From contig NZ_KV757598.1 of the NCBI RefSeq assembly GCF_001712795.1, positions 1-46,643 of the forward strand: a stretch of 46,643 nucleotides of DNA, given 5' to 3'. The DNA comes from Nostoc sp. KVJ20 (GTDB lineage: Bacteria; Cyanobacteriota; Cyanobacteriia; Cyanobacteriales; Nostocaceae). This document shows, piece after piece, positions 34,965 to 43,300 of the stretch (the first letter of the stretch is position 1; each line of letters begins with the position of its first letter). Position numbers and translations under genes: made by a program. The notes beneath the pieces were generated by a model. That model saw nothing but the letters and a program-made list of their open reading frames with translations. It had not been told where the DNA came from and made no database searches.

Positions 34965-37900
34965 ATGGTGAGTATCTTTATCAATATTCCCGGATATCGA
35001 ATTAGCGAAGAACTCTACAATGGTTCTAGAACTCTGGTTTATCGAGGGTATCGAGAGACTGACTCAATACCAGTAGTAATTAAACTGCTAAAAAATCCTT
35101 ATCCTAGTTTCAGCGAACTAGTGCAGTTTCGTAATCAGTACACCATTGCCAAAAATCTTAACTCACCTCTAATCATCCAAACTTACAGCCTGGAACCCTA
35201 CGAAAATGGCTATGCGTTGGTGATGGAAGACTTTGGGGGGATTTCTCTCAAGGATTGGGGAGTGAGGGGAAGGCTAGAATCTTTGATGGAGTTTTTACAG
35301 ATAGCGATCGCACTGTGCAATACCTTAGATATACTCTACCGCGATCGGATTATTCATAAAGATATCAAACCCGCCAATATCCTGATTAATCCCAAAACCA
35401 AACAAGTTAAATTAATTGACTTTAGTATTGCATCTCTGCTACCACGGGAAACTCAAACTCTGATGAATCCCAATGTGTTGGAAGGAACACTTAGTTATAT
35501 TTCTCCAGAACAAACGGGAAGAATGAATCGGGGGATTGATTATCGTACTGACTTGTATTCTTTAGGTGTCACTTTTTACGAATTACTCGCAGGAGAATTA
35601 CCGTTTAAATCAAACGATCCGATGGAGTTGGTACATTGTCATTTAGCAAAACTTCCACCTCTTTTAGGAGATAGGGAAGAGATTCCCAAAGTTCTCTGTG
35701 ATATCGTGATGAAATTGATGGAAAAAAATGCTGAAGACCGTTATCAGAGTGCATTAGGACTAAAATTTGATTTAGAAAATTGTTTATTTCAACTCCAAGA
35801 AACTGGTGAAATTAAGCGTTTCCCAATTGCTCAACGGGATGTGTGCGATCGCTTTATTATTCCCGACAAACTTTATGGAAGAGAAACCGAAGTATCAACC
35901 CTACTCGAAGCATTTGAAAGAGTTAGTCTTGGTGCAACAGAAATGATGTTGGTAGCTGGTTTTTCTGGTATTGGTAAAACTGTTGTAGTTAACGAAGTTC
36001 ATAAACCAATCGTCAAACAACGTGGTTATTTTATCAAAGGGAAATATGACCAATTTAAACGAAATATTCCCTTTTCGGCATTTGTCCAAGCCTTCCGGGA
36101 TTTAATGGGGCAATTATTAACAGAAAGCGATACTCAAATCCAGCAATTTAAAACCAAGATTTTAGCGGCTGTAGGTGATAACGGACAAGTAATTATTGAA
36201 GTTATCCCCGAATTAGAAAGAATTATTGGCAAACAACCGCCACCGCCAGAATTATCAGGAACGGCGGCACAAAATAGATTTAATTTACTATTCCAGAAAT
36301 TTACCCAAGTCTTTACTAGTGATGCACATCCATTAGTGATGTTTTTAGATGATTTGCAATGGGCTGATTCGGCATCACTGATGTTAATGCAGTTATTAAT
36401 GGCTGATACAAAATATCTTTTCTTAATTGGTGCTTATCGTGATAACGAAGTCAACCCAGCACATCCGTTAATTTTGACTTTGAATGATATCCAAAAAACA
36501 GACGCAACGATTAATACGATTACTTTAGCACCTCTTAGTCAAGGGCAAGTGAATAAATTAGTTGCTGATACACTTAAATGTACAGAAAATTTGGCATTAC
36601 CTCTTTCTCTACTAGTATCTCAGAAAACTCAGGGTAATCCGTTTTTCGCTATCCAGTTTCTCAAAGCATTACATCAAGATGGCTTAATTGAATTTAATTT
36701 TTACTCAGGGTTTTGGCAATGTGATATTACTCAAATAAATCAGCAAGCTGTTACAGATGATGTTGTTAAGTTCATGGTATTTCAATTACAAAGACTGCAT
36801 CAATCAACTCAACAGGTGTTGCAACTAGCGGCTTGCATTGGCAATAAATTTGATTTAGCCACTTTGGCAATTGTTTCGGAAGAATCAGAAATTGAAACGG
36901 CTGCTAGTTTATGGAAAGCTTTACAAGAAGGGTTGATTTTAGCAATTAGTGATGTTTATAAGTTTTATCAAGATTCATCATTAATTGATGGTCATTTATT
37001 ATTAGAAAATAGCAAGCCAAGGACAGTTTCTTATAGATTTTTACATGACAGAGTGCAACAAGCGGCTTATTCTCTAATTCCTGATAACCAAAAACAAGCA
37101 ACTCATCTCAAAATTGGCCAATTACTTCTAGAAAATTCCTCTCAAATAGAACAAGAGGAAAAACTGTTTGATATTGTTGGGCATTTGAATTTAGGACAAG
37201 AATTAATCACTCAATCAAACGAGCGAGAAGCCTTAGCTCAACTTAACTTGCTAGCAGGAAGTAAGGCAAAAAGTTCTACTGCATACACTGCGGCCAGAGT
37301 CTATTTACAGACTGGGATTGAGCTACTGACAGTCAACTGCTGGCAAGATCAATATAAATTGACCCTGAGTCTCTACATTGCCGCCACCGAAGCCGCCTAT
37401 TTGAATGCTGACTTTGATGGCATGGAACAGATAGCAGCACAAGTGTTGCAATCAGCCCAGACGATTTTAGACAAAGTTAAAATTTACGAAATTCAAATTG
37501 CTGCCCAGACAGCCCAGAGCAAAATATTAGAAGCGATCGCAATCGGAAGAGATGCACTCTTTCAATTGGGGGTTGAACTCCCCACTGCACCTGACGAAGC
37601 CAAAATTGGTAAAGCACTACAAACCGTAGCCAGTCTTCAAGGTGACAGAGAGATTGAGGAATTAGTCGATCTACCTGTAATGAGCGAGCGCCATACTCAG
37701 GCAGCCATGCAACTGTTAGGAATATTATTCTCACCGATTCTACAGGCAATGCCAGGATTACTGCCCATACTGAGCGCAACAATGGTGAGTTTATCAATCC
37801 AGTTTGGGAATGCACCAGGATCAACGGTGGGGTATGCGATTCACAGTATGGTGTTGTGTGCCTTTTTGGGAGAAGTGAAAACAGGCTATAGCTTTGGGCG

Positions 37901-40766
37901 ATTAGCCATGAACTTGCTCGATCGATTTAATGTCGGGGAATTTAAGTGTAAAGTTCTACTTCTGTTTGCGGCTTGGGTTCAACATCATCAGGAACCTCTT
38001 AGGGCAACGATGCTGACGATGAAAGATGGCTATGCAACTGGTATAGAAACTGGTGATTTTCTCAACGCTGGCTATAACTCCCTCAATTACTTCATTGCCA
38101 AACTTTTTGGTGGGGTAGAACTGGACATTTGGGAACCGGAAATAGCAGATTACAGGGCTGTCTTAGTGCAGGTAAAACAACATTCTGCCCAGACTTATTT
38201 AGATATGATGCAGCAGACTGTGCAGAACTTGAGGGAAGCCCGTATTCTGTCGGATTGCTTAATTGGCACTGCCTACGATGAAACAGTGATGCTTCCTAAG
38301 CACCATCAGGATAAGGATCTCACAGCGATCGCTATTGCTTATACTTACAAACTGATGCTTGCCTACTTTTTTGGTAACTACACGGCTGCCCTAAACTATA
38401 GCGCCCAAGCCAAACAGTATTTGATGGCAGTATCAGGGATGATTTTTGTTCCCATTTTTCATTTCTATGCAGCCCTGACGCATTTGGCACTATTTCCCAC
38501 ACAGTCAGAAGTTGAACAAGCCGAAATTCTCGCCCAGGTAGAACTCCATCAAACCACTTTGCGCCAATCAGCACAAAATGCTCCCACGAATCATCTGCAT
38601 AAATGGCATTTAGTTGAAGCTGAAAAACAACGAGTGTTGGGCAATAAAGCAGAAGCACTTGAACATTACGATCGCGCCATCTCCATCGCCCAAAAAAACG
38701 AATACGTTAACGAAGAAGCACTTAGCAATGAACTAGCAACCAAATTCTACCTTGATTGGGGTAAAGAAAAACTTGCCCAAGGATATATGCACCAAGCATA
38801 CTACTGCTACGCTCGTTGGGGCGCAAAAGCCAAAATAGAAAACCTCGAAAAACGCTATCCCCAACTACTCCAATCCATTCTGCGACACCAACGAATCAAC
38901 CTCAACCCTTTAGAAACTGTTAACTTTCGTGGGATTTCCTCATCTACTCGCACTTCTAGCACTGACAGCAGCAGTATTTCCGATGTTCTGGATTTTACCT
39001 CTGTCCTCAAAGCCGCTCAAGCTATTTCCAGTTCTCTGGAATTAGATCAACTAATTACCAGCCTCACCCGCATTATCCTCGAAAACTCCGGCGCGAAAAA
39101 AGTTGCGCTCATTCTTCCCCAAAATGATACTTGGCAAGTTAGGGCAATTACCTCGATCAATCATCAGGAAATACAAACCATTTTTGCACCACAATCACTA
39201 GATACTTGTCAAGATATTCCTGTAAATATGATCAATTATGTCAAAAATACCAAGCAAACAGTCGTTATAGACAATTGCCAAACAGATATTATTGGCTTAG
39301 TTGGGGAATATATGCACCGAACCCAACCCCAGAGTGTATTGTGTACCCCAATTATTAATCAAGGGCGTTTGCTAGGGATTCTTTACTTAGAAAATCAACT
39401 GACTCAAGGGGTATTTACTAGCGATCGCCTTTCTGTTGTCAACTTCCTCTGCACTCAAGCGGCAATTTCTTTAGAAAATGCCCAATTATATAATCATCTC
39501 CACGAGCGAGAAAAGTTTCTCAGTAGCATTTACGAAGGTATTGGCTGTCTGATTTTTGTGTTTGATATCCGGGATAATGGTAAGTTTGAGTACACAGGAT
39601 GGAGTAAATCTTGCGAACTTGCAGTTGGTATACCTGCTTCCCAAGTGCTAGGTAAAACTCCGCAAGAATTATATGGTCATCAAGGTACAGGAGTATATCA
39701 AAATTATCTGCGTTGTTTACAAACCCAAATACCTCTCACCTATGAAGAATGTCTCACATTTAATGACCAGAAAGCTTGGTGGTTAACTACACTAAGTCCA
39801 TTAAAAGATGAGACGGGCAAAGTTTATCGCATAGTTGGGACAACTATTAATATTAGCGATCGCAAACAAGCTGAGTCAGTGATCACAGAAAAATCTCAAG
39901 CACTCGGAACAGCCTTAGAAGATTTACAACAAGCCCAATTACAAATTGTTCAGAGTGAGAAAATGTCTGCGCTGGGTAATTTGGTTGCTGGGGTAGCCCA
40001 TGAAATGAATAATCCTCTGGGCTTTATTTCTGCAAGTCTCAAACAGGCTAAACCCACTATTGCTGATGTTGTTAAACACTTGAAACTTTATCAAGAAAGT
40101 TTACCTAATGCGGGTGATGAGATTCTTGATCATGCTGAGGAAATCGACTTAGATTATACCTTAGAAGATTTACCCAAAGCAATTGATGCAATGGTGATGG
40201 CGTGCGATCGCCTGAAAAACATCAGCACTAGTTTAAGAACCTTCTCCCGTGCAGATAAAGATTACAAAGTGCCATTTAATATCCACGAAGGTATTGACAG
40301 TACAATTCTGATTCTCAAACATCGCCTCAAAGCTAACGAACAACGCCCTGCGATTGAAGTAATAACTGAGTATGGCAAGTTACCGCAAGTTGAATGTTTT
40401 CCTGGACAATTAAATCAGGTCTTTATGAACATTCTTGCCAATGCCATTGATGCCTTAGATGAGTCGAATTCTGGGCGGAGCTTTTTAGATATTCAAAAAA
40501 ATCCTCACAAGATTACAATTCAAACCTCATTGAAAGATAATCAGGTTCAAATAACGATTGCTGATAATGCTAAGGGAATGAGTGAAGAAGTTAAGCAAAA
40601 GATATTTGACCATTTATTCACCACGAAATCTGTAGGAAAAGGGACGGGGTTGGGGTTGGCGATCGCTCGTCAAATTGTCGTGGAAAAACACGGAGGTTTG
40701 ATACACTGCAACTCCTGCTTGGGACAAGGCACAGAGTTTGTGATTACAATTCCAGTGCGGCAATGA
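34965..40766 (+). CDS. Giant HstK-type dual kinase, copy 4, with an extra PAS domain
   Basis: 1933 aa, the longest of the four. Ser/Thr kinase with VVIKLLK, HKDIKPAN and DFS; Walker A GFSGIGKT at 332-339; TPR-like middle closely related to copy 1 (AYDETVMLPKHHQDKDLT); GAF (about 1340-1500). Between GAF and the His kinase it alone carries a PAS domain (about 1515-1640: FDIRDNGKFEYTGWSKSCEL to GTTINISDRKQAE). His kinase with His1679 in GVAHEMNNPLGF and TGLGLAIARQIV, but the G1 box reads DNAKG (Ala1869) where the three sisters have DNG-G. This change could weaken nucleotide binding or alter kinase activity. The patchwork of a copy-1-like middle and a copy-3-like His kinase points to recombination within the array. 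No receiver is attached. Confidence 0.9.
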   Translation: MVSIFINIPGYRISEELYNGSRTLVYRGYRETDSIPVVIKLLKNPYPSFSELVQFRNQYTIAKNLNSPLIIQTYSLEPYENGYALVMEDFGGISLKDWGVRGRLESLMEFLQIAIALCNTLDILYRDRIIHKDIKPANILINPKTKQVKLIDFSIASLLPRETQTLMNPNVLEGTLSYISPEQTGRMNRGIDYRTDLYSLGVTFYELLAGELPFKSNDPMELVHCHLAKLPPLLGDREEIPKVLCDIVMKLMEKNAEDRYQSALGLKFDLENCLFQLQETGEIKRFPIAQRDVCDRFIIPDKLYGRETEVSTLLEAFERVSLGATEMMLVAGFSGIGKTVVVNEVHKPIVKQRGYFIKGKYDQFKRNIPFSAFVQAFRDLMGQLLTESDTQIQQFKTKILAAVGDNGQVIIEVIPELERIIGKQPPPPELSGTAAQNRFNLLFQKFTQVFTSDAHPLVMFLDDLQWADSASLMLMQLLMADTKYLFLIGAYRDNEVNPAHPLILTLNDIQKTDATINTITLAPLSQGQVNKLVADTLKCTENLALPLSLLVSQKTQGNPFFAIQFLKALHQDGLIEFNFYSGFWQCDITQINQQAVTDDVVKFMVFQLQRLHQSTQQVLQLAACIGNKFDLATLAIVSEESEIETAASLWKALQEGLILAISDVYKFYQDSSLIDGHLLLENSKPRTVSYRFLHDRVQQAAYSLIPDNQKQATHLKIGQLLLENSSQIEQEEKLFDIVGHLNLGQELITQSNEREALAQLNLLAGSKAKSSTAYTAARVYLQTGIELLTVNCWQDQYKLTLSLYIAATEAAYLNADFDGMEQIAAQVLQSAQTILDKVKIYEIQIAAQTAQSKILEAIAIGRDALFQLGVELPTAPDEAKIGKALQTVASLQGDREIEELVDLPVMSERHTQAAMQLLGILFSPILQAMPGLLPILSATMVSLSIQFGNAPGSTVGYAIHSMVLCAFLGEVKTGYSFGRLAMNLLDRFNVGEFKCKVLLLFAAWVQHHQEPLRATMLTMKDGYATGIETGDFLNAGYNSLNYFIAKLFGGVELDIWEPEIADYRAVLVQVKQHSAQTYLDMMQQTVQNLREARILSDCLIGTAYDETVMLPKHHQDKDLTAIAIAYTYKLMLAYFFGNYTAALNYSAQAKQYLMAVSGMIFVPIFHFYAALTHLALFPTQSEVEQAEILAQVELHQTTLRQSAQNAPTNHLHKWHLVEAEKQRVLGNKAEALEHYDRAISIAQKNEYVNEEALSNELATKFYLDWGKEKLAQGYMHQAYYCYARWGAKAKIENLEKRYPQLLQSILRHQRINLNPLETVNFRGISSSTRTSSTDSSSISDVLDFTSVLKAAQAISSSLELDQLITSLTRIILENSGAKKVALILPQNDTWQVRAITSINHQEIQTIFAPQSLDTCQDIPVNMINYVKNTKQTVVIDNCQTDIIGLVGEYMHRTQPQSVLCTPIINQGRLLGILYLENQLTQGVFTSDRLSVVNFLCTQAAISLENAQLYNHLHEREKFLSSIYEGIGCLIFVFDIRDNGKFEYTGWSKSCELAVGIPASQVLGKTPQELYGHQGTGVYQNYLRCLQTQIPLTYEECLTFNDQKAWWLTTLSPLKDETGKVYRIVGTTINISDRKQAESVITEKSQALGTALEDLQQAQLQIVQSEKMSALGNLVAGVAHEMNNPLGFISASLKQAKPTIADVVKHLKLYQESLPNAGDEILDHAEEIDLDYTLEDLPKAIDAMVMACDRLKNISTSLRTFSRADKDYKVPFNIHEGIDSTILILKHRLKANEQRPAIEVITEYGKLPQVECFPGQLNQVFMNILANAIDALDESNSGRSFLDIQKNPHKITIQTSLKDNQVQITIADNAKGMSEEVKQKIFDHLFTTKSVGKGTGLGLAIARQIVVEKHGGLIHCNSCLGQGTEFVITIPVRQ

Positions 40767-40767
40767 A

Positions 40768-40792
40768 GAGTGCTGAGTGCTGAGTGCTGAGT
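40768..40792 (+). repeat. Heptameric STRR (GAGTGCT x3)
   Basis: Three exact units and a partial fourth, beginning one base after the stop of giant kinase 4. Confidence 0.7.
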
Positions 40793-40893
40793 AAATTAAG
40801 AAGTACTCAGTAGTTATATTGTTGGGTTTGAGTAAGGCCCCTTGTGGGTGGTCTTTCTTTTAACTCAGCACGAGCTAAACGCCCCGCTACCGC

Positions 40894-41014
40894 TATAGGA
40901 ATCCGCTTTGATTTCTGAACGAATTTGCGTAGGCAGGCAATAGGCAATAGGTAACAGTCAAGAAGGCTTCTTAGTTGTACTGAGTTTTTTCAGAAATCAA
41001 ATATGAGTCCTATA
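40894..41014 (-). mobile_element. MITE-like element, copy B (121 bp), inverted relative to copy A
   Basis: Begins TATAGGAATCCG and ends GAGTCCTATA. Read on the minus strand it matches 13771-13905 almost base for base outside the central heptamers, where it has fewer units. Together the two copies enclose about 27 kb in inverted orientation. Confidence 0.8.
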
Positions 41015-41035
41015 TCAGCACTCAGTATTGTAAAT

Positions 41036-41046
41036 AGGAGGTGATC
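41036..41046 (+). promoter_or_regulatory. Extended Shine-Dalgarno sequence that decides the start of the PAS kinase
   Basis: AGGAGGTGATC is an 11-base match to the anti-Shine-Dalgarno end of 16S rRNA as known for cyanobacteria (GATCACCTCCTTT). The GTG at 41041 lies inside it, so translation should start at ATG 41047. Confidence 0.75.
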
Positions 41047-43038
41047 ATGTGTACTGAAGCATTCAATCATGAAATATCGCTTTTACGTCAGCAAAACGCT
41101 CAATTGCTGCAACAGCTAGAAGCATTGCAAGACCTTTATTCAACTACATTGTTAGCCCAACAGCATCAAATTTGGGAATTAGTTACTCAGGAAGTCCCCC
41201 TATCAACAGGATCACAAAAGTTACAACTGATAGAATTACAGTCAAAATTGGAGGATTATTCTACCTTTGTGCGATCGCCAGAGAAAATTCGCGAATGGCA
41301 TCGCCAAGGTAAGGCAACTGCCTTGGCTGAGAGTGAAGCTAAGTATCGCCAGCTAGTCGAAAATATCAGCGACCTGATTTTTTCTATGTCACTGCAAGGC
41401 ACTTTTACTTATGTCTCACCACAGTATAAAAATGTTTTAGGCTGGGAATCTTCAGAACTACTTGGTCAACCCTTTGCCCCCTTGGTTCATCCTGATGATT
41501 TACCCTTGGTTCAAAGAAGCATCCAAGAAATGATGGAAATCAATAGGCAGCGGATCGTAGTAGAATTTCGCCACCTGCAAAAGGATGAAAGTTGGTGCTG
41601 GATGAGGGCAGTGGCTTCGCTAATTTTCGACTCAAACGGTCAAATCACTGGTTTTCATGGTGCTCTCAGCGATATCAGCAGTAGCAAACAAGCCGAAGAA
41701 TTAATCAAAGCCTCGCAAGCAGAATTACTCGCCTTGTTCAACGCTATGCAGGATGTGATTCTTGTCTTAGATGCTGAAGGACGATACCTAAAAATTGCTC
41801 CTAGTAGTGCGCCCTTACTCTACCAACCTCCTACGGAACTGGTGGGCAAAAAAATTCATGACGTTTTCCCCCCTGATTTTGCCGACTATTTTCTTAACTC
41901 TATTCAACAAGCACTATTAACTAAAAAAACTGTGAAGCTAGAATATAGCTTGCCAATAGGTGACCAAGAGGTTTGGTTTGAGGCGAGTCTTGCCACAATG
42001 AGCGAAAACACCGTTGTTTGTGTAGCCAGGGATATTAGCGAGCGCAAACACATGGAAGACCAACTGCGACAACAAACAGAAAATTTAGCACAAACTCTTC
42101 AAGAACTCAAACAAACTCAAGCACAAATTATTCAGGCAGAAAAAATGTCCAGCCTGGGGCAACTTGTTGCTGGAGTTGCCCACGAAATCAACAACCCCGT
42201 TAATTTTATTCACGGTAATCTCAGCCATCTTGAGGAATATACTCAAGACCTACTGCGAATAATTCGCCATCAGCAGCAACAGTCTGGTAATGAGTCGGAA
42301 TTTCAGGCTTTGTGTCAGGAAATTGACCTAGATTACATCGAGGAAGACGCACCGAGAATATTAAGTTCGATGAAAGTTGGCACTCAACGCATCCGTCAAA
42401 TTGTGCTGTCGCTACGAACCTTCTCACGTATGGATGAAGCCGAGTTTAAGCCAGTGGACATTCACGAAAGTATCGACAGTACCCTAATGGTATTGCAACA
42501 TCGCCTCCAAGAAAAAACAAAACTTCCAGCCATTCAAGTCATCAAAAACTACGGCACATTACCTTTAGTGGAATGCTATGGCGGACAACTAAATCAGGTG
42601 TTCATGAATATTTTGGGGAATGCCATTGATGCTTTAGAAGAAGGTAGGAGGCAGGATAGCGTAGCGGTAGCGAGTCTGCGAGCGTCGGCAGAAGGAGATT
42701 CAACCCCAGATGAGCGGGAGACTATTGAAAATGGACAATTGAGAATGCACAATTTAGCATCTGGATTGTCAACTCCGATGATCACCATTCGGACTTCAGC
42801 GATAGATTCAGGCTGGGTAAAAATTGCGATCGCTGATAATGGAATAGGTATGTCAGAACAGATTCAAAAACAAGTTTTTAATCCGTTTTTCACCACCAAG
42901 CCTGTGGGTAAGGGAACAGGTATGGGAATGTCTATCAGTTATCAAATTGTTACAGAAACACATGCTGGCAAACTGGAGTGTCAGTCAACACCAGCAGAAG
43001 GAACAGAGTTTATCATTACAATTCCGATTCAGCATTAA
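41047..43038 (+). CDS. Soluble PAS-PAS histidine kinase
   Basis: 663 aa. A Gln/Leu-rich coiled-coil N-terminus (about 1-75) is followed by PAS1 (about 95-215; VENISDLIFSMSLQGTFTYV to FHGALSDISSSKQAEE), PAS2 (about 220-335; ending ARDISERKHME), then HisKA with His379 in GVAHEINNPVNF and the ATPase domain (N-box LGNAIDAL, DNGIGM, TGMGMSISYQIV). In the loop between the N-box and G1 box about 45 residues (near 532-576) are encoded by repeat-like DNA (GCGTAGCGGTAGCGAGTCTG) and remain in frame. The His kinase core is closest within the window to that of giant kinase 1 (RIRQIVLSLR-FSR-DE). No receiver or output domain; its partner lies elsewhere. Outside the MITE pair by only 32 bases. Confidence 0.9.
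   Translation: MCTEAFNHEISLLRQQNAQLLQQLEALQDLYSTTLLAQQHQIWELVTQEVPLSTGSQKLQLIELQSKLEDYSTFVRSPEKIREWHRQGKATALAESEAKYRQLVENISDLIFSMSLQGTFTYVSPQYKNVLGWESSELLGQPFAPLVHPDDLPLVQRSIQEMMEINRQRIVVEFRHLQKDESWCWMRAVASLIFDSNGQITGFHGALSDISSSKQAEELIKASQAELLALFNAMQDVILVLDAEGRYLKIAPSSAPLLYQPPTELVGKKIHDVFPPDFADYFLNSIQQALLTKKTVKLEYSLPIGDQEVWFEASLATMSENTVVCVARDISERKHMEDQLRQQTENLAQTLQELKQTQAQIIQAEKMSSLGQLVAGVAHEINNPVNFIHGNLSHLEEYTQDLLRIIRHQQQQSGNESEFQALCQEIDLDYIEEDAPRILSSMKVGTQRIRQIVLSLRTFSRMDEAEFKPVDIHESIDSTLMVLQHRLQEKTKLPAIQVIKNYGTLPLVECYGGQLNQVFMNILGNAIDALEEGRRQDSVAVASLRASAEGDSTPDERETIENGQLRMHNLASGLSTPMITIRTSAIDSGWVKIAIADNGIGMSEQIQKQVFNPFFTTKPVGKGTGMGMSISYQIVTETHAGKLECQSTPAEGTEFIITIPIQH
42642..42775 (+). repeat. 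Repeat-derived in-frame insert in the PAS kinase ATP-binding domain
   Basis: The stretch contains GCGTAGCGGTAGCGAGTCTG and ATTGAAAATGGACAATTGAG, both resembling dispersed intergenic repeats; similar GCGGTAGCGTTGCGTAGC motifs are found outside genes at 43106-43123. Paralogous kinases have an unrelated and shorter loop here. Confidence 0.55.
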
Positions 43039-43300
43039 AATAATTCGTAATTCGTAATTCGTAATTCGTAATGACACTCTCTACGTTCGCGTAGGGTGTC
43101 GTTCGCGGTAGCGTTGCGTAGCAAAGACAGACGCTAAAAGCGTAGCTTGCTTAAGAGGATGTTTGAAAAGTCATGATTGATGTATAAATTTTTTTTGGCT
43201 ACAATTGCGAATTGCGAATTGCGAATTGGTTTCATGGAGCCAGTGACTTGATTGTTGGGGTCAATCTAAAATCTAAAATCTAAAATCTAAAATTGTTTGA
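43039..43300. other. Repeat cluster between the PAS kinase and potA (convergent genes)
   Basis: No gene. In order: TAATTCG x4 (43041-43068), an imperfect hairpin GACACTCTCTACG/CGTAGGGTGTC (43073-43100), a GCGTAGC-rich repeat to 43147, the 19-mer AGAGGATGTTTGAAAAGTC (43154-43172), AATTGCG x3 (43203-43223) and TCTAAAA x4 (43265-43292). Confidence 0.7.
43041..43292. repeat. Three separate heptamer STRR arrays
   Basis: TAATTCG x4 at 43041-43068, AATTGCG x3 at 43203-43223 and TCTAAAA x4 at 43265-43292, all exact. The last belongs to the family that flanks the S23-type ORF at 6821. Confidence 0.75.

Larger units (their letters stand above)
40767..41046. other. Intergenic region with STRR, MITE copy B and a strong ribosome site
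   Basis: GAGTGCT heptamers (x3) at 40768-40792 directly follow the stop of giant kinase 4; ACTCAGCAC at 40863-40871 is their inverted partner. A MITE-like element (40894-41014) and the ribosome site of the next gene (41036-41046) follow. No gene is seen. Confidence 0.6.

Noticed and set aside
18420..40766. Bilin-binding (light-sensing) GAF domains in the giant kinases
   Set aside because: Their GAF domains lack the Cys-His pair and the DIY...CH context that is plain in PixJ.
40829..40860. Terminator after giant kinase 4 (GGCCCC...GGTGGTC then T-rich)
   Set aside because: The stem needs several mismatches; only the T-rich tail is convincing.
13771..41014. The sensory block as a composite transposon
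   Set aside because: No transposase or integrase gene is present, the flanking elements are short and non-coding, and no target duplication of the whole block is visible.
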